64,000 nucleotides of DNA from CAVVST01 sp963750995 (GTDB lineage Bacteria; Acidobacteriota; Vicinamibacteria; Vicinamibacterales; UBA2999), in NCBI GenBank assembly GCA_963750995.1, contig CAVVST010000005.1, positions 124,001 through 188,000 of the forward strand, read 5' to 3'. The notes beneath the pieces were generated by a model. It saw only the letters and a list, made by a program, of their open reading frames with translations, ran no database searches and was not told the origin of the DNA. This document shows, piece after piece, positions 55,345-64,000 of this stretch (the stretch's first letter is position 1; each line of letters begins with the position of its first letter). Made by a program: the position numbers and the translations under genes.

Positions 55345-57562
55345 TCAGTCGGCAGTGTTGGCGTCTCGCGGAGCAAGGCCAGGTTCGAACATCTCGGGCA
55401 GCGCGAACGTCAGTACACCGTTCAGGGTACTTGTCGCTGACGAGCAGGGTCTTGTTCTTCGCGTCCACGGCAACGCCGCGCGGGTTGCGAATCACGCCCT
55501 GCGGCCCGCCGACGCGCCAGCGGGGTGCGACGTTGCCGGAGTCGAACACACTCCAGATGCCGACGAAGGACTGATCCGAGGCGAGCAGCGGCAGCCCGTC
55601 GCCGCCGGTTTCGCCGAACGGCACCGAGACAAGAATCATTCCCGTGGCCGGGTGGATGTCGAACCCGTGGCGCAGGCCGCCGAGCGGCTCGGCGTTGGGC
55701 CCGCTGATGACCCGCAGCGGCGGCGTGCTGCCCTCGGCGTCGTAGTTGAAGATGGCGATCTGCGCGCCGTTCCGTCCGCGTCCGCTGACGGCGAGCAGGT
55801 TGTGGACGTAATCTACCGCGACGCGCGCCGCCGGCACCATCAGCACCCGCTTCGGCGCGACGTTGCCCGAATCGGTGCGGTTGAACACGAGTACCCGGTC
55901 TCGCGCCGGCACGAACAGCTCGTTGTGCACCGGATCGACCTCGACCATCTCCGGAACCGAAATCTGCGTCTTCGGCCCCTGGATGATGCGAATCGGCGGC
56001 ACGTTGCCGTTCTGGCTGCCGCTGAACGCGAGCACCGCCTGGGCGATCTGCGAGCTGACGAAGATCTCGTCATGGACCTCGTCATAGTTCACACCGTGCA
56101 CGGTGCGATTGAGCTTGCTGTTCTGGCCGACGATCCGGCGGACGGGCGCGGCGGTCTTGTCGGCGGTGCGCGAGAACATCCCGATCTGGGGATTCGCCAC
56201 GCAGCTCGGGACGATGACTTCTTCGCGGCCCGGATCGTAGGCGATCGAGTACGGGTTGCTGATTCCCGGAAACGGCTCGTCGCGCGGCGCACTGCGGATA
56301 GCGCGCTTCGGCGCGGCGTCCCCTTTCGCGTCCCGAGCGTAGACCGTCGCCGAATGGCCGCCGAAATTGGCGACCCAGACCTCGTCGTTCGCGGCATCGA
56401 CAAACACGCCGGTCGGGAACTGGAGCTCCGTTCGCGGTCCCTTCAGCACGCGAATCGGCGCCGCGTCACCCTGGGCGTTGACGTCAAAGACGAGCACGGA
56501 GTGCCCGCCGGAGTTCGCGACGTAGAGCTCGCCCCGCCGGGCATCGACGGCGATGTTCGTCGGCCAGTCGAGGCCGGTCTTCGGGCCCTGAATGACCCGC
56601 AGTGGCGCGACATCCTGGTCGGCGTTGGCGGGGTACACGGTAATCGAGGGCGGAACGAACTTGCCGCTGCCCGGCACCGCGGCCTGCGTGTACTCAGTGC
56701 GGCCGGCGCGTGGATCCCGGATGAACTCGCGCGACGTGCCCCAGTTGGCCACGTAGATGACCTTGCGCTCGGCATCGAAGGCAATGCCGTGCGGATCGGC
56801 GAGCCGAGTGCTCGTGCCCAGGATCATCCGCACCGCCTCGTCCTTGTTGCGGGCGGATGCCGCCTTGTTGAACACCATCACCGCGCCGCTGTGCTGGACG
56901 GTGAAGAACAGCTCCTGCCGTTCTTCATCAGCCGCGACGCTGAAGCTCCCGTACACCGTCGGCATCGTCCGCGCCGGGCGCACATCGCCCTGGGCGGTGC
57001 GCGGGAAGATCGAGACTTCGTGGACCGTGTCGTTGTTCACGGCGTAGATCTCGCCCGTGGGCGGATCGACGTAGACCGAGCTCTGGTACTGGGTGGCTGT
57101 GCTGAGGCCGCCGATGACGCGCTTCGGCTCCGTCCGCGACGAGGGGTCCGAGTTGGCGAGGCGGTCGAAGACGAAAATCCGGAAGCGATTCTCGTCGGTC
57201 AGGATGACTTCGTTGCGCGCCGGGTCGACGGTCACGGCGCTGAACACGGCGTTGGCGTCCTGGATGAAGCGCAGCGGGGCGCGTGTCGAGGTCGCCGTCG
57301 GCACCAGCGCCGGAGGCTGGGGTCGGGCACCGCCGCCACCCTGGCGCTGCAGAAACTGCGCGCGGCCGGCATCGGAAAAGACGGACGGCCCCGGCGCGTC
57401 GGCGGCGGCCACTTCCCACTCGCAGGTCAGCGCATCGGCTTCGGGAAAGCTGTCAAACGCCACCAGACGGCCTGAGGACCCCCCGGTTTCGTGAAGGGAG
57501 CCCACGCCAAGCGTGACAAGAATCAGGACGGCGAGGGGAAACACGAACGTCTGTGCGCGCAT
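55345..57562 (-). CDS. Secreted beta-propeller protein with NHL-like repeats, one frame change at the end
   Basis: From ATG 57562 it has about 740 residues, with signal TFVFPLAVLILVTLGVGSL. Repeats such as NAQGDAAPIRVLKGPRTELQ and FPTGVFVDAANDEVWVANFG recur about a dozen times. Cys positions match the paralogue at 40411 (ALTCEWEVAA, VPSCVANPQIGMF). Near 55428 the frame slips; the paralogue shows that the true ending is LNGVLTFALPEMFEPGLAPR and a stop at 55345, whereas the uncorrected frame ends at 55337. It heads the second propeller-receptor module. Confidence 0.84.
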
Positions 57563-57662
57563 GCGGTGTCCTCCGGCGCGCAAATGCTACACGGGAAAGA
57601 GGAAACGGGAAAGGGGCCAGGGCGGGAGTGATTACGGGAGCGCGGCCCGGCCACAGCTGCGG

Positions 57663-57931
57663 TCAGACCCCGGCGGTTTCGAGAATAGTACGGCCCCACC
57701 AGATGCATTGGCGGCGCGTCGCCGGTCCATTCCGCATCCGCCGGATATAAATAGTAGGCATCCCACTCGATCGGACCACTCACCGACGAGGGCACCCAGT
57801 TCTTATAGCGTGCGCCGACGACGAGGCGGCTGTCCCAGTAGTGTTTGACGCGCGGATCGGCCATGACCGCCCGGCCGGAGGGCACAGCTGCCCGCTGCCA
57901 GCAGTGTTAGAAGTGGCAGTATTTTTCGCAT
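57663..57931 (-). pseudogene. Small lipoprotein-like gene or remnant beside a palindrome
   Basis: The ATG at 57931 opens RKILPLLTLLAAGSCAL, a likely lipoprotein signal. After a frame change near 57870 the text continues MADPRVKHYWDSRLVVGARY, then GPIEWDAYYLYPADAEWTGD and, after another change near 57690, GRTILETAGV with a stop at 57663. The DPRVxHYWD and WDxYxLY words recall the C-terminal part of exported thioredoxin-like proteins, so this may be a deletion remnant. The start codon touches the palindrome at 57932, leaving no normal ribosome site. Confidence 0.4.
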
Positions 57932-58011
57932 TCCGTAAGGGGGTCGGGAGTCATTTTCGGAGGACACTCTCCAGGGTGTCCTCCGAAAATGACTCCCGAC
58001 CCCCTTACGGA
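57932..58011. repeat. Long perfect palindrome, copy 3
   Basis: The arms 57932 to 57967 and 57976 to 58011 are perfect reverse complements (36 bases) around an 8-base loop. The core GGGGGTCGGGAGTCATTTTC is followed by GGAGGACAC. The TAA stop of the thioredoxin-TPR gene lies in the right arm at 58005. It is related to copies at 19862 and 31297. Confidence 0.9.
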
Positions 58012-58716
58012 TTTGTGATCGCGCGGGCTTGCGCGAGCTTCTGGGTCCACTCGGTGCGGCGCGGGCTGGACTTGAACTCGCGCAGCAGCCGGCTGTACGT
58101 CTCCGTGGCCTTCTTGCCTTCCTTCACTTCGAGATAGTTCACGCCCAGCGCGTGAAGAATCTCCTCGCGGACCCCCGCATCCCGCTTGGCCTCGTTCAGC
58201 TGCAGCGCGCGGACGTAGTAGTCGATGCTCGTCCGGTACAGGCTCGCGGCATGCAGGCGCACGCCCATCTCGCGGAGCGCGGCGAAGTTGCTCTTGTCGC
58301 GCGACAGCGTCGAGCCGAGACGATTGAACTCGGAGACGTCATGCGGCAACGATTCGAGCAGCTCCATCATCGGCTTCAAATCGATGAACCCGGTGGCGCG
58401 GAACAGCTCGTTGCCCTGCGAGTCGGTGAAGATGACGCTGGGGAGCGTGGCGATCTTGTACTTGAGCGCCAGATCGGTGCGGTGATCGGCGTCGACGCGG
58501 ATCAGCACGAAGTCGGAGGCCGCGCGCTCGAAGTCGGCGGTCTCGTAGACGTCGCTCGACATCACCTTGCAGGCGGCGCACCAGTCCGCCACGAAGTCGA
58601 GCAGCATCGGCTTGTTGCCGGGCTGCGCGACCCTGGCCGCCTCGTCCACCGTGGCGTGCCAGCGAACGTCCGCGACGGCCGCCGGGGCCGCCGCGGTCAG
58701 CGCAATGAGGAAACAC
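58005..58716 (-). CDS. Exported thioredoxin-like protein with TPR-like tail
   Basis: The uninterrupted frame begins at GTG 58649 and gives 214 residues. A signal (FLIALTAAAPAAVADVRWH) is readable upstream from GTG 58716 if one T is removed from a run near 58710. The thioredoxin domain has MLLDFVADWCAACKVMSSDV, with the CxxC active site CAAC, and ATLPSVIFTDSQGNELFR with the cis-Pro. It resembles the C-terminal domain of DsbD. The last 100 residues form helices of TPR type (LHAASLYRTSIDYYVRALQL, NYLEVKEGKKATETYSRLLR). Likely a periplasmic disulfide reductase for the many Cys-bearing exported proteins nearby (inference). Confidence 0.83.
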
Positions 58717-58732
58717 GCAGCTCTTACGTAGT

Positions 58733-58775
58733 GTCCGGCTTTAGCCGGACCCGATCGGTCCGCCTGAAGGCGGAC
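58733..58775. repeat. Double REP-like palindrome
   Basis: Two perfect palindromes stand side by side: GTCCGGCTTTAGCCGGAC (58733 to 58750) and GTCCGCCTGAAGGCGGAC (58758 to 58775), with outer GTGTCC and GGACAC words that pair across the whole unit. It lies in the gap between the TonB receptor and the thioredoxin gene. The first stem matches 44415. Confidence 0.75.
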
Positions 58776-58811
58776 ACTGCATGTACTCGTAGAGTAACCA
58801 TCGTTCCCTGC

Positions 58812-61800
58812 CTAGAACTGGAACCGGAGCCCGAACTGGATCGTCCGCGGGTCGCCGGCCGTGTTGCCGTTGTTCGCAATGTAGTTGCCGTTCTCGTCCT
58901 TGTACCGCATGAACGTCGCCGGAATCGGCGCAGGTACCACCGTGGACTGCCCGTTCGCCGCGGCCTGCACAATCGTGCCAGGACCATACACCATCTGCGC
59001 GGCGCCGAGCGTCACGTTCGCGAAGTTGAACAGGTTGAATGCCTCAGCCGACAGCGAGACCGTGCCCCGCGGCAGGATGAAATTCTTCTGCACCCGGATG
59101 CTGACCTCCTTGAATCCGCCGTTCCTGAAGCTGTTCCGCTTGAACATCACGCTGTCGACGATCGGACGGTCGTTGGTCTGGCCATCGGCATTGAGATCGG
59201 TCGTCCCGGCGCGGGCCGTGAACGGCCGCCCCGACGTGAAGCGCATCGACGAGGCGACGTCGATTCCGAACGGGAAACTGTAGTTCACGTTGCCGATGAA
59301 CACATGCGGCTCGTCGATATTCGAGAAGTTGTACTCGCTCGAGATCTCGTTGACGTCCGCGTAGGCAATGCCGGTGAACCCGCGCTCGATGTCGTCGTAC
59401 GAATAGTTCCACGACCGCGTGTAGTAGGCATCGACGGTGTACGCCGGGCGGCGCATGTTCAGCGCGGCCGTGATCCCCCGGTAGAGCGATCGCCCTGCCG
59501 CCTCGGTGACCTGGACCTTGCCGAACTTCGGGCCGTACGGCCGGACCGTCGCGTTCGAGGCCGGCGTGGCCGGGTGGTTGTAGCGCCGGCGCCCAGTCGC
59601 GTCCACCCAGAAGTCGCCGATGTTCACGTCGCGCTGCCGGGCGACCCGTGTAGTGGCAATCTGCGAATACGTCACGTTGGCGGCGAGGCCGGCGGCAATG
59701 AGCCGCTCATAGCCCATCTGGAGTTGCGCCGCGCGCGGGTTCCTGAACTCCGGATCGAAATAGAACGGCGCGAGGTTGTTCGCGCTGCCAGGCGCGCCGA
59801 ACAGCCGGTACATCTGCTCCGGCGTGAAGGTCGGCAGATTGCCCAGCGGCGCCGCGGTCAGATCGATGCCGACGGTCTGGAACGCATTCCTGAGCGCCGT
59901 CGGATCGGTGACCTGGACGGCGAAGGCCTTGTCCGGATTGCCGCCGTTGAAGAGATACGACTGGGCGAAGATCGACATGTAGGTCGGCGCGTAGAACAGG
60001 CCACCGCCGCCGCGCACGATGTTGCGCGCGTCGCCGGTCATGTCCCACGCCAGCCCGAGCCGCGGCGCGATCATCCGCGTGTCATCCGGGATCGACGTCG
60101 CCAGCGGGAAGCGGTTCGCCGGCTCGGTCGCCGCGGCGTAGTCAGGATTCCACTGGCCATCCCAGCGCAGCCCCGGTGACAGCGTCAGGCGCGGCGTCAC
60201 CCGCCAGTCGTCCTGGACGAAGAACGCCAGCTGGGTGATCGCCATGTCCACCTCGCCCGTCCCGGTGAACTGGACGTACGACGTGGGTGTCCGGCTCTCC
60301 CACGTCGCAAGGCTGCTGAACGCGTACGCGCCGTTGAACTGCTGGTTGTAGAGCGCGTGCCCGTCCATGCGCAGAAAATCCACGCCCACCTTCGCGGTGT
60401 GCGCGCCGCTCACCACGGAAAAGTTGTCCACCACGTGGTAGCGATTGTCCTCGGATGCGAACCCGACGTTGCCCCACGAGCCGGATGACGGCGGACCGTA
60501 GATCGCGGCCGTGCCGATCGTGACCTGCGGTCCGTCACCCTGGTAGGCACGCGGTCGCACCTCGCGTCCAAGCTGCACCCGGAGCTCGTTGAGTCGCGTG
60601 GCCGAGAGCACCGCGGTCCACTGGCCGAGCGTGGTGTAGTTGGTTGACGGCGTGATCAACAGATTCGACTTGGCGCTGGTGGTGGTCGAGGCGATGCCGA
60701 GCCCGGTCTGCAGCGCCGTCGCGCCGGGCGAATTGGCCGTGTACGTCCGCGTGAAATCAAACCGCCCGAGGAACATGTTGTTGTCGTTGATGCGGTGATC
60801 GACGCGGTTGATGACCGACTTCCCGTCGCTGATCGCGCGCAGTTCCTCTTCCGGCGCGATCGCGAGCAGCGACCGCGCGGCCGTCGTCGAGCGATCGATG
60901 CCGGCGTAGGTCACCTGTGCCGACTTACTGCCTTCCTGGAACTCGGCGGCGGTGAAGAAGAAGGTACGGTCCTGGCGGATCGGCCCGCCGACCGAGACGC
61001 CGAACTGGTGGACGGTGGCGGTCGGCTGACGATCGAAGGCGTCGCTCGAGGCAAAGCTGCCGTGGCGCCCGAGATAGAACGAGGTGCCGCGGACCTGGTT
61101 CGTCCCCGAGCGGGTCGACAGCGTGATCAGGCCGCCGGTGGACCGGCCGAACTCCGACGAGAAGCTGTTGCGCACGACCTGGATTTCCTGCAGCGCTTCG
61201 AATCCGAACGACGGCGCCGACGAGGACCGGCTGCGGACACCGCACTGCCACGTGCTGTTGTAATCGCCGCCGTCAATCAGCAGGTTCGCGTAAATGCCCT
61301 TCTGCCCAGCCACGGAGAAGCCGCTGCACTCCGGCTCGATCAGCGTGGTCGGCGTCTGCATCACCATGTTCTGGATGCGGCGTCCGTTCGACGGCAGGTT
61401 GTGAATCTGCAGATCGGTCAGCACCGACTTCGGTGCCGATCTGGTCGGCTCGCTCGAGAAGTCGGGAACCGTGACGAACTCCGCCAGTGCCACACCGGAC
61501 ACGCTGAGGCTGAAATCGGCGGTGACGACGCTGGCCAGGGTGAGCGTGACCTGCTGCCTGGCTGCCTCGAATCCCTGCGCATTGACCCGCACGTCGTACG
61601 GTCCGAGCGGCAACTGCGTGAACGCGTAGCGGCCGGCATCGTCGGTTACCACCGACCGCTCGTAATTGGTGCTTGTGTTGCGGGCAATCACGGGGACGTT
61701 GGCGACTGCCGCCTGGGTCGGATCGACCACGACTCCGACGATCTGCGCGCTGTTGGCCGCGGACTGCGCATGCGCGCCGACCGGAAGCGCCAGCCCCGCG

Positions 61801-61850
61801 AGGGCCAGCAACGGGAACACGGCAATGCCGCGGAAGACTCTGCCGTTCAT
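58812..61850 (-). CDS. Oar-like TonB-dependent outer-membrane receptor, divergent type
   Basis: The 1012-residue protein starts at ATG 61850 behind AGGAGAT. The N-terminal regulatory-like domain reads VVVDPTQAAVANVPVIARNT and YDVRVNAQGFEAARQQVTLT, different from the three related receptors to the left. The plug has LPSNGRRIQNMVMQTPTTLI and NSFSSEFGRSTGGLITLSTR, and the barrel RIQYG-like strands such as FFVQDDWRVTPRLTLSPGLR and WDMTGDARNIVRGGGGLFYA. It ends IQFGLRFQF. Two Cys near residues 180 and 205 (PECSGFSV, TWQCGVRS) may pair. Substrate unknown. It overlaps the DUF169 gene upstream by ATGA. Confidence 0.92.
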   Translation of the reverse strand: MNGRVFRGIAVFPLLALAGLALPVGAHAQSAANSAQIVGVVVDPTQAAVANVPVIARNTSTNYERSVVTDDAGRYAFTQLPLGPYDVRVNAQGFEAARQQVTLTLASVVTADFSLSVSGVALAEFVTVPDFSSEPTRSAPKSVLTDLQIHNLPSNGRRIQNMVMQTPTTLIEPECSGFSVAGQKGIYANLLIDGGDYNSTWQCGVRSRSSSAPSFGFEALQEIQVVRNSFSSEFGRSTGGLITLSTRSGTNQVRGTSFYLGRHGSFASSDAFDRQPTATVHQFGVSVGGPIRQDRTFFFTAAEFQEGSKSAQVTYAGIDRSTTAARSLLAIAPEEELRAISDGKSVINRVDHRINDNNMFLGRFDFTRTYTANSPGATALQTGLGIASTTTSAKSNLLITPSTNYTTLGQWTAVLSATRLNELRVQLGREVRPRAYQGDGPQVTIGTAAIYGPPSSGSWGNVGFASEDNRYHVVDNFSVVSGAHTAKVGVDFLRMDGHALYNQQFNGAYAFSSLATWESRTPTSYVQFTGTGEVDMAITQLAFFVQDDWRVTPRLTLSPGLRWDGQWNPDYAAATEPANRFPLATSIPDDTRMIAPRLGLAWDMTGDARNIVRGGGGLFYAPTYMSIFAQSYLFNGGNPDKAFAVQVTDPTALRNAFQTVGIDLTAAPLGNLPTFTPEQMYRLFGAPGSANNLAPFYFDPEFRNPRAAQLQMGYERLIAAGLAANVTYSQIATTRVARQRDVNIGDFWVDATGRRRYNHPATPASNATVRPYGPKFGKVQVTEAAGRSLYRGITAALNMRRPAYTVDAYYTRSWNYSYDDIERGFTGIAYADVNEISSEYNFSNIDEPHVFIGNVNYSFPFGIDVASSMRFTSGRPFTARAGTTDLNADGQTNDRPIVDSVMFKRNSFRNGGFKEVSIRVQKNFILPRGTVSLSAEAFNLFNFANVTLGAAQMVYGPGTIVQAAANGQSTVVPAPIPATFMRYKDENGNYIANNGNTAGDPRTIQFGLRFQF

Positions 61851-62566
61851 ACGATCTCCTGGGATGACAATTGATGACGACGGGCCTGGTGATACTCCAG
61901 CAGGGCGGCGTTTGCCGCGCTGATGGTCGCGGTGGTGTCGGCGAGCTTGGCCAGATCGGTGCCGGGTACCGCCGCATAAAGGTCGCCTTCCGCGATCGCC
62001 GTGTACACGCGGTTGCCGACGCAACCGGTGCTCGCCACCATGCCGTGGGCCAGCGCCGCAGGCAACGCCATGCAGGTCGGGCGCCCCAGGGTGTTGAGCG
62101 TCGACGCGATGCCCGCGCGGATGGCCGCCTCCTGGAGCAGCATCACGCGCGCGGCCGGTCCCGAGAACAACACCACGTCAGGATCGACCGGCGTCTCGCC
62201 GAGCGGCGCATAGACAACGGCGGCGGGCGACGTCGGCAGGACCGGAATCTCCGCCACCTCGTCCATCGACACGTAGCCGATGCCCGCCATCAGCCCGAGC
62301 GTCTCCTTGAGTTCCATCGCGTGCACGGGGGGCAGCGGAATGTTGTGCGTGTACACGCCGATCGGACAGTTGTAGTGATCCGCCGGCACCGTGTAGAACG
62401 TCGCGCCGTCGGCAGCCAGCCGCCAGAAACTGCACCCTGATGGGACCGACCCCTTGAACTGCGGCACGCCGGCGGGCGGCGCGTCCCGGAACGCAACCGC
62501 GACCGGTCTTCGCGTCAGGCCGAGATCCGACGAGAGCTGCCGCTCGAGCCGCCCGTAGTCAGTCAC
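61847..62566 (-). CDS. DUF169 domain protein
   Basis: The 239-residue protein starts at GTG 62566 and lacks a signal, so it should be cytoplasmic. LGLTRRPVAVAFRDAPPAGV, GSVPSGCSFWRLAADGATFY, DHYNCPIGVYTHNIPLPP, EIPVLPTSPAAVVYAPLGET and PTCMALPAALAHGMVASTGC, VGNRVYTAI carry the conserved Cys pattern of DUF169, a family of unknown function found in archaea and bacteria; a metal or cofactor role is often guessed. It overlaps genes on both sides by four bases, so it is translated with a TonB receptor, an unusual partner for it. Confidence 0.85.
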   Translation of the reverse strand: MTDYGRLERQLSSDLGLTRRPVAVAFRDAPPAGVPQFKGSVPSGCSFWRLAADGATFYTVPADHYNCPIGVYTHNIPLPPVHAMELKETLGLMAGIGYVSMDEVAEIPVLPTSPAAVVYAPLGETPVDPDVVLFSGPAARVMLLQEAAIRAGIASTLNTLGRPTCMALPAALAHGMVASTGCVGNRVYTAIAEGDLYAAVPGTDLAKLADTTATISAANAALLEYHQARRHQLSSQEIV

Positions 62567-62970
62567 TTCGCCCCCGCCGGCTTCGTCGCGAGCAGCAGCT
62601 GGTTGATTTGCGGATTGATGCCGACGGCGAACCAGCTGCTCACCTCGGCGATTTGCGCCGGACTCAGCGTCGTCTTGGCCTGCGCCTGCAGCTTGATGAT
62701 CGCGGCGTTGACCTCGCGGTTATAGACGCGCACGGCGGTCAGCCAGGCTTCGCGATTTTCCGGGGTCAGGCCGAGCAGCGTTGCTGTACCGAGCGAACAG
62801 AGCTGTCCCGTCTTCATCGTGCCGCAGAAGACTTCGGGGCGATGCTCCACCGCGGCCGTGGGCTTGGCTGCCGGCTTCGCGGCGACGGGAGCCGAATGAT
62901 CGTGCTCCTGTGCCATCGGTGTCGCGAGCACGAGAGAACCCAGCGCAAATGCAAGCAAGACGCTCTTCAT
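62563..62970 (-). CDS. Small exported hypothetical protein
   Basis: The ATG at 62970 follows AGGAGTAC. The 135-residue protein has signal SVLLAFALGSLVLATPMA, a His-rich start EHDHSAPVAA, an Ala-Lys-Pro linker and a helical domain with two Cys (EVFCGTMKTGQLCSLGTATL). The end (ISPQINQLLL-like GINPQINQLLLATKP) is helical. I do not recognise the family. It overlaps the DUF169 start by GTGA, forming a three-gene unit with the receptor. Confidence 0.65.
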   Translation of the reverse strand: MKSVLLAFALGSLVLATPMAQEHDHSAPVAAKPAAKPTAAVEHRPEVFCGTMKTGQLCSLGTATLLGLTPENREAWLTAVRVYNREVNAAIIKLQAQAKTTLSPAQIAEVSSWFAVGINPQINQLLLATKPAGAK

Positions 62971-63100
62971 GGCGTACTCCTGTAGAAAAACTTGAAAAGG
63001 CCTCGCGGAACGCTCCGTGGGACGAGCCCTGTCAGGTGCGACGTGCGAACCGCTGGGTTCGCGCCACACGCGTACAATCCGCGCGACAGCGTGGAAACGC

Positions 63101-63520
63101 TTAGAGGACGCTCGGCTTCGGAGGCGGGGCGAGGAGCGCGAGCGAGGGTTCGGAATAGACCGACGAGGTGAATACAGGCGCGTCGGACTCGACGTCCGGC
63201 CTCGCCACCGGCTGCGCCGGGCGCAGCACGCCGATCGTCGCGAGCATCTGGAGTGCGGCGGCGTCGGACGAGAGCGCGCAATCGGACTCCTCGTCCGACG
63301 AAGACGCGCCGTCCCCGTGCGTCGCTTCAACCGACTCGGGCGGATGGAGCGGGCACAACCGCTCGCACTCCGTCAGCGGCCGCTCCGCCTCAGTGTGCGT
63401 CGCGGGTGCGGCCGAAGAGCCCTCCGGCACCGGCGATTCGATACAAATCACCCGGATACCGCTAAATGGCAGCACACACAGCAGTGCGCCGAACGCAAGG
63501 CTCCGCAGGCGAGGATGCAA
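63101..63520 (-). CDS. Small exported hypothetical protein
   Basis: The 139-residue frame starts at TTG 63520 (LRSLAFGALLCVLPFSGIRV, signal-like). The mature part has Cys in RVICIESPV and ECERLCPLHPP, an acidic run (SSSDEESDC) and a Pro-rich tail (LLAPPPKPSVL). Nothing in it is recognisable, and the rare start codon leaves some doubt that it is translated. Frame length and signal are the only support. Confidence 0.45.
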   Translation of the reverse strand: MHPRLRSLAFGALLCVLPFSGIRVICIESPVPEGSSAAPATHTEAERPLTECERLCPLHPPESVEATHGDGASSSDEESDCALSSDAAALQMLATIGVLRPAQPVARPDVESDAPVFTSSVYSEPSLALLAPPPKPSVL

Positions 63521-63571
63521 GCTGCGTCACCTTACGTCCGGGCAGTGAGCCTGTCAAGCCGGCATGGAGTC

Positions 63572-64000
63572 TCAGGTCGGGGAATACCGATATGGCGGTG
63601 GCTCTTTCACCACGCGACGGTCGTAGCCATCCTTGACCACCTGGAGGAACTCACTGTGCGGGACGATCAGGCCGTGCAGCGGAACATGGCGGTCGATGTT
63701 CAGCTTCCGCATCTCGATGTTCTCGGCCAGGTTCCTGACCCACGGCGCGTGGCCCAGCGTCCGTGGATCGCGCGGCATGAAAATGTCCGCCTGGACGAGG
63801 ATCCGCTCCCGGGGGAAATAGATCATCAGGTTGTTGTCGGCATGCGTGTTGTTGACGATCCGGTACATGACCAGCGACATGGTGTCGTCCTGGAGCGTCA
63901 TCTCCTCGTCAACGGTCACCAGCTTCAGTGGCGGAGGGTTCGGGTTTTCCGCGAGCACGTCCGGCAGGATCGTGCGCGGCCGCTTGACGGCCTCCTCGTA
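63572..64000 (-). CDS. Metallo-beta-lactamase-fold protein, 5' end outside window
   Basis: The reading frame is open from the right edge to the stop at 63572. The visible 142 residues are the C-terminal half of an MBL-fold protein: VDEEMTLQDDTMSLVMYRIV, NNTHADNNLMIYFPRERILV with a metal-ligand region, QADIFMPRDPRTLGHAPW and VPLHGLIVPHSEFLQVVKDG. The pattern of a late THAD and a VQADIF Asp matches secreted MBL relatives frequent in Acidobacteria. The HxHxDH part lies beyond the window. Confidence 0.75.
   Translation of the reverse strand, partial: YEEAVKRPRTILPDVLAENPNPPPLKLVTVDEEMTLQDDTMSLVMYRIVNNTHADNNLMIYFPRERILVQADIFMPRDPRTLGHAPWVRNLAENIEMRKLNIDRHVPLHGLIVPHSEFLQVVKDGYDRRVVKEPPPYRYSPT

Overview
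The window reads as a GC-rich chromosomal segment of an environmental Gram-negative bacterium, most likely an acidobacterium close to the Vicinamibacteria. This is inferred from gene content, not from a marker gene. The evidence is four Oar-like TonB-dependent receptors with N-terminal carboxypeptidase-regulatory domains, a paired DUF1501 and DUF1549/DUF1553 gene, five small DUF6152 proteins and a large family of secreted proteins carrying a DGKPDLTGxW signature. There are no tRNA, rRNA or CRISPR loci that I can see.

Layout. From 1 to 12.25 kb almost every gene is recognisable but broken by many single-base frame changes: a beta-propeller protein, the DUF1501/DUF1553 pair, then a plus-strand group of an alpha/beta hydrolase, an MFS transporter, an exported thiamine-diphosphate enzyme and a cytochrome c. 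From 12.3 to 22.9 kb the reading frames are clean. This part holds a secreted propeller-like protein, a tightly overlapping panB-panC-coaX operon, and CO-dehydrogenase-like molybdenum hydroxylase parts (CoxG, CoxM, CoxL and CoxS types) with an amidohydrolase set between them. From 22.9 to 27.5 kb the same minus-strand operon continues with a tripartite tricarboxylate-type transporter (TctA, TctB, TctC) and a UbiD-family decarboxylase. Start and stop codons overlap at most joints, so uptake, decarboxylation and hydroxylation are probably one catabolic unit for an unknown, probably aromatic or heteroaromatic, carboxylate.

From 27.5 to 63.5 kb every gene is on the minus strand. A sulfatase and a type-B carboxylesterase (without its nucleophile serine) are followed by about 36 kb of exported proteins. 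Two modules of beta-propeller then TonB receptor are each followed by DUF6152 proteins, DGKPDLTGxW-family proteins, two metallo-beta-lactamase-fold proteins and a di-heme cytochrome. A thioredoxin-TPR protein, a fourth TonB receptor and a DUF169 protein lie at the right. The block looks like an expanded outer-membrane and periplasmic uptake and processing system that I cannot tie to a described pathway.

Repeats. Three long perfect palindromes (arms 34 to 37 bp) share one consensus and differ from each other by paired changes. Smaller REP-like palindromes lie between genes and, in two cases, in frame inside coding regions (the CoxL-like subunit and TctB). The frame breaks crowd into the first 12 kb and look more like assembly or read error near a contig end than like decay, but this cannot be settled from sequence alone.
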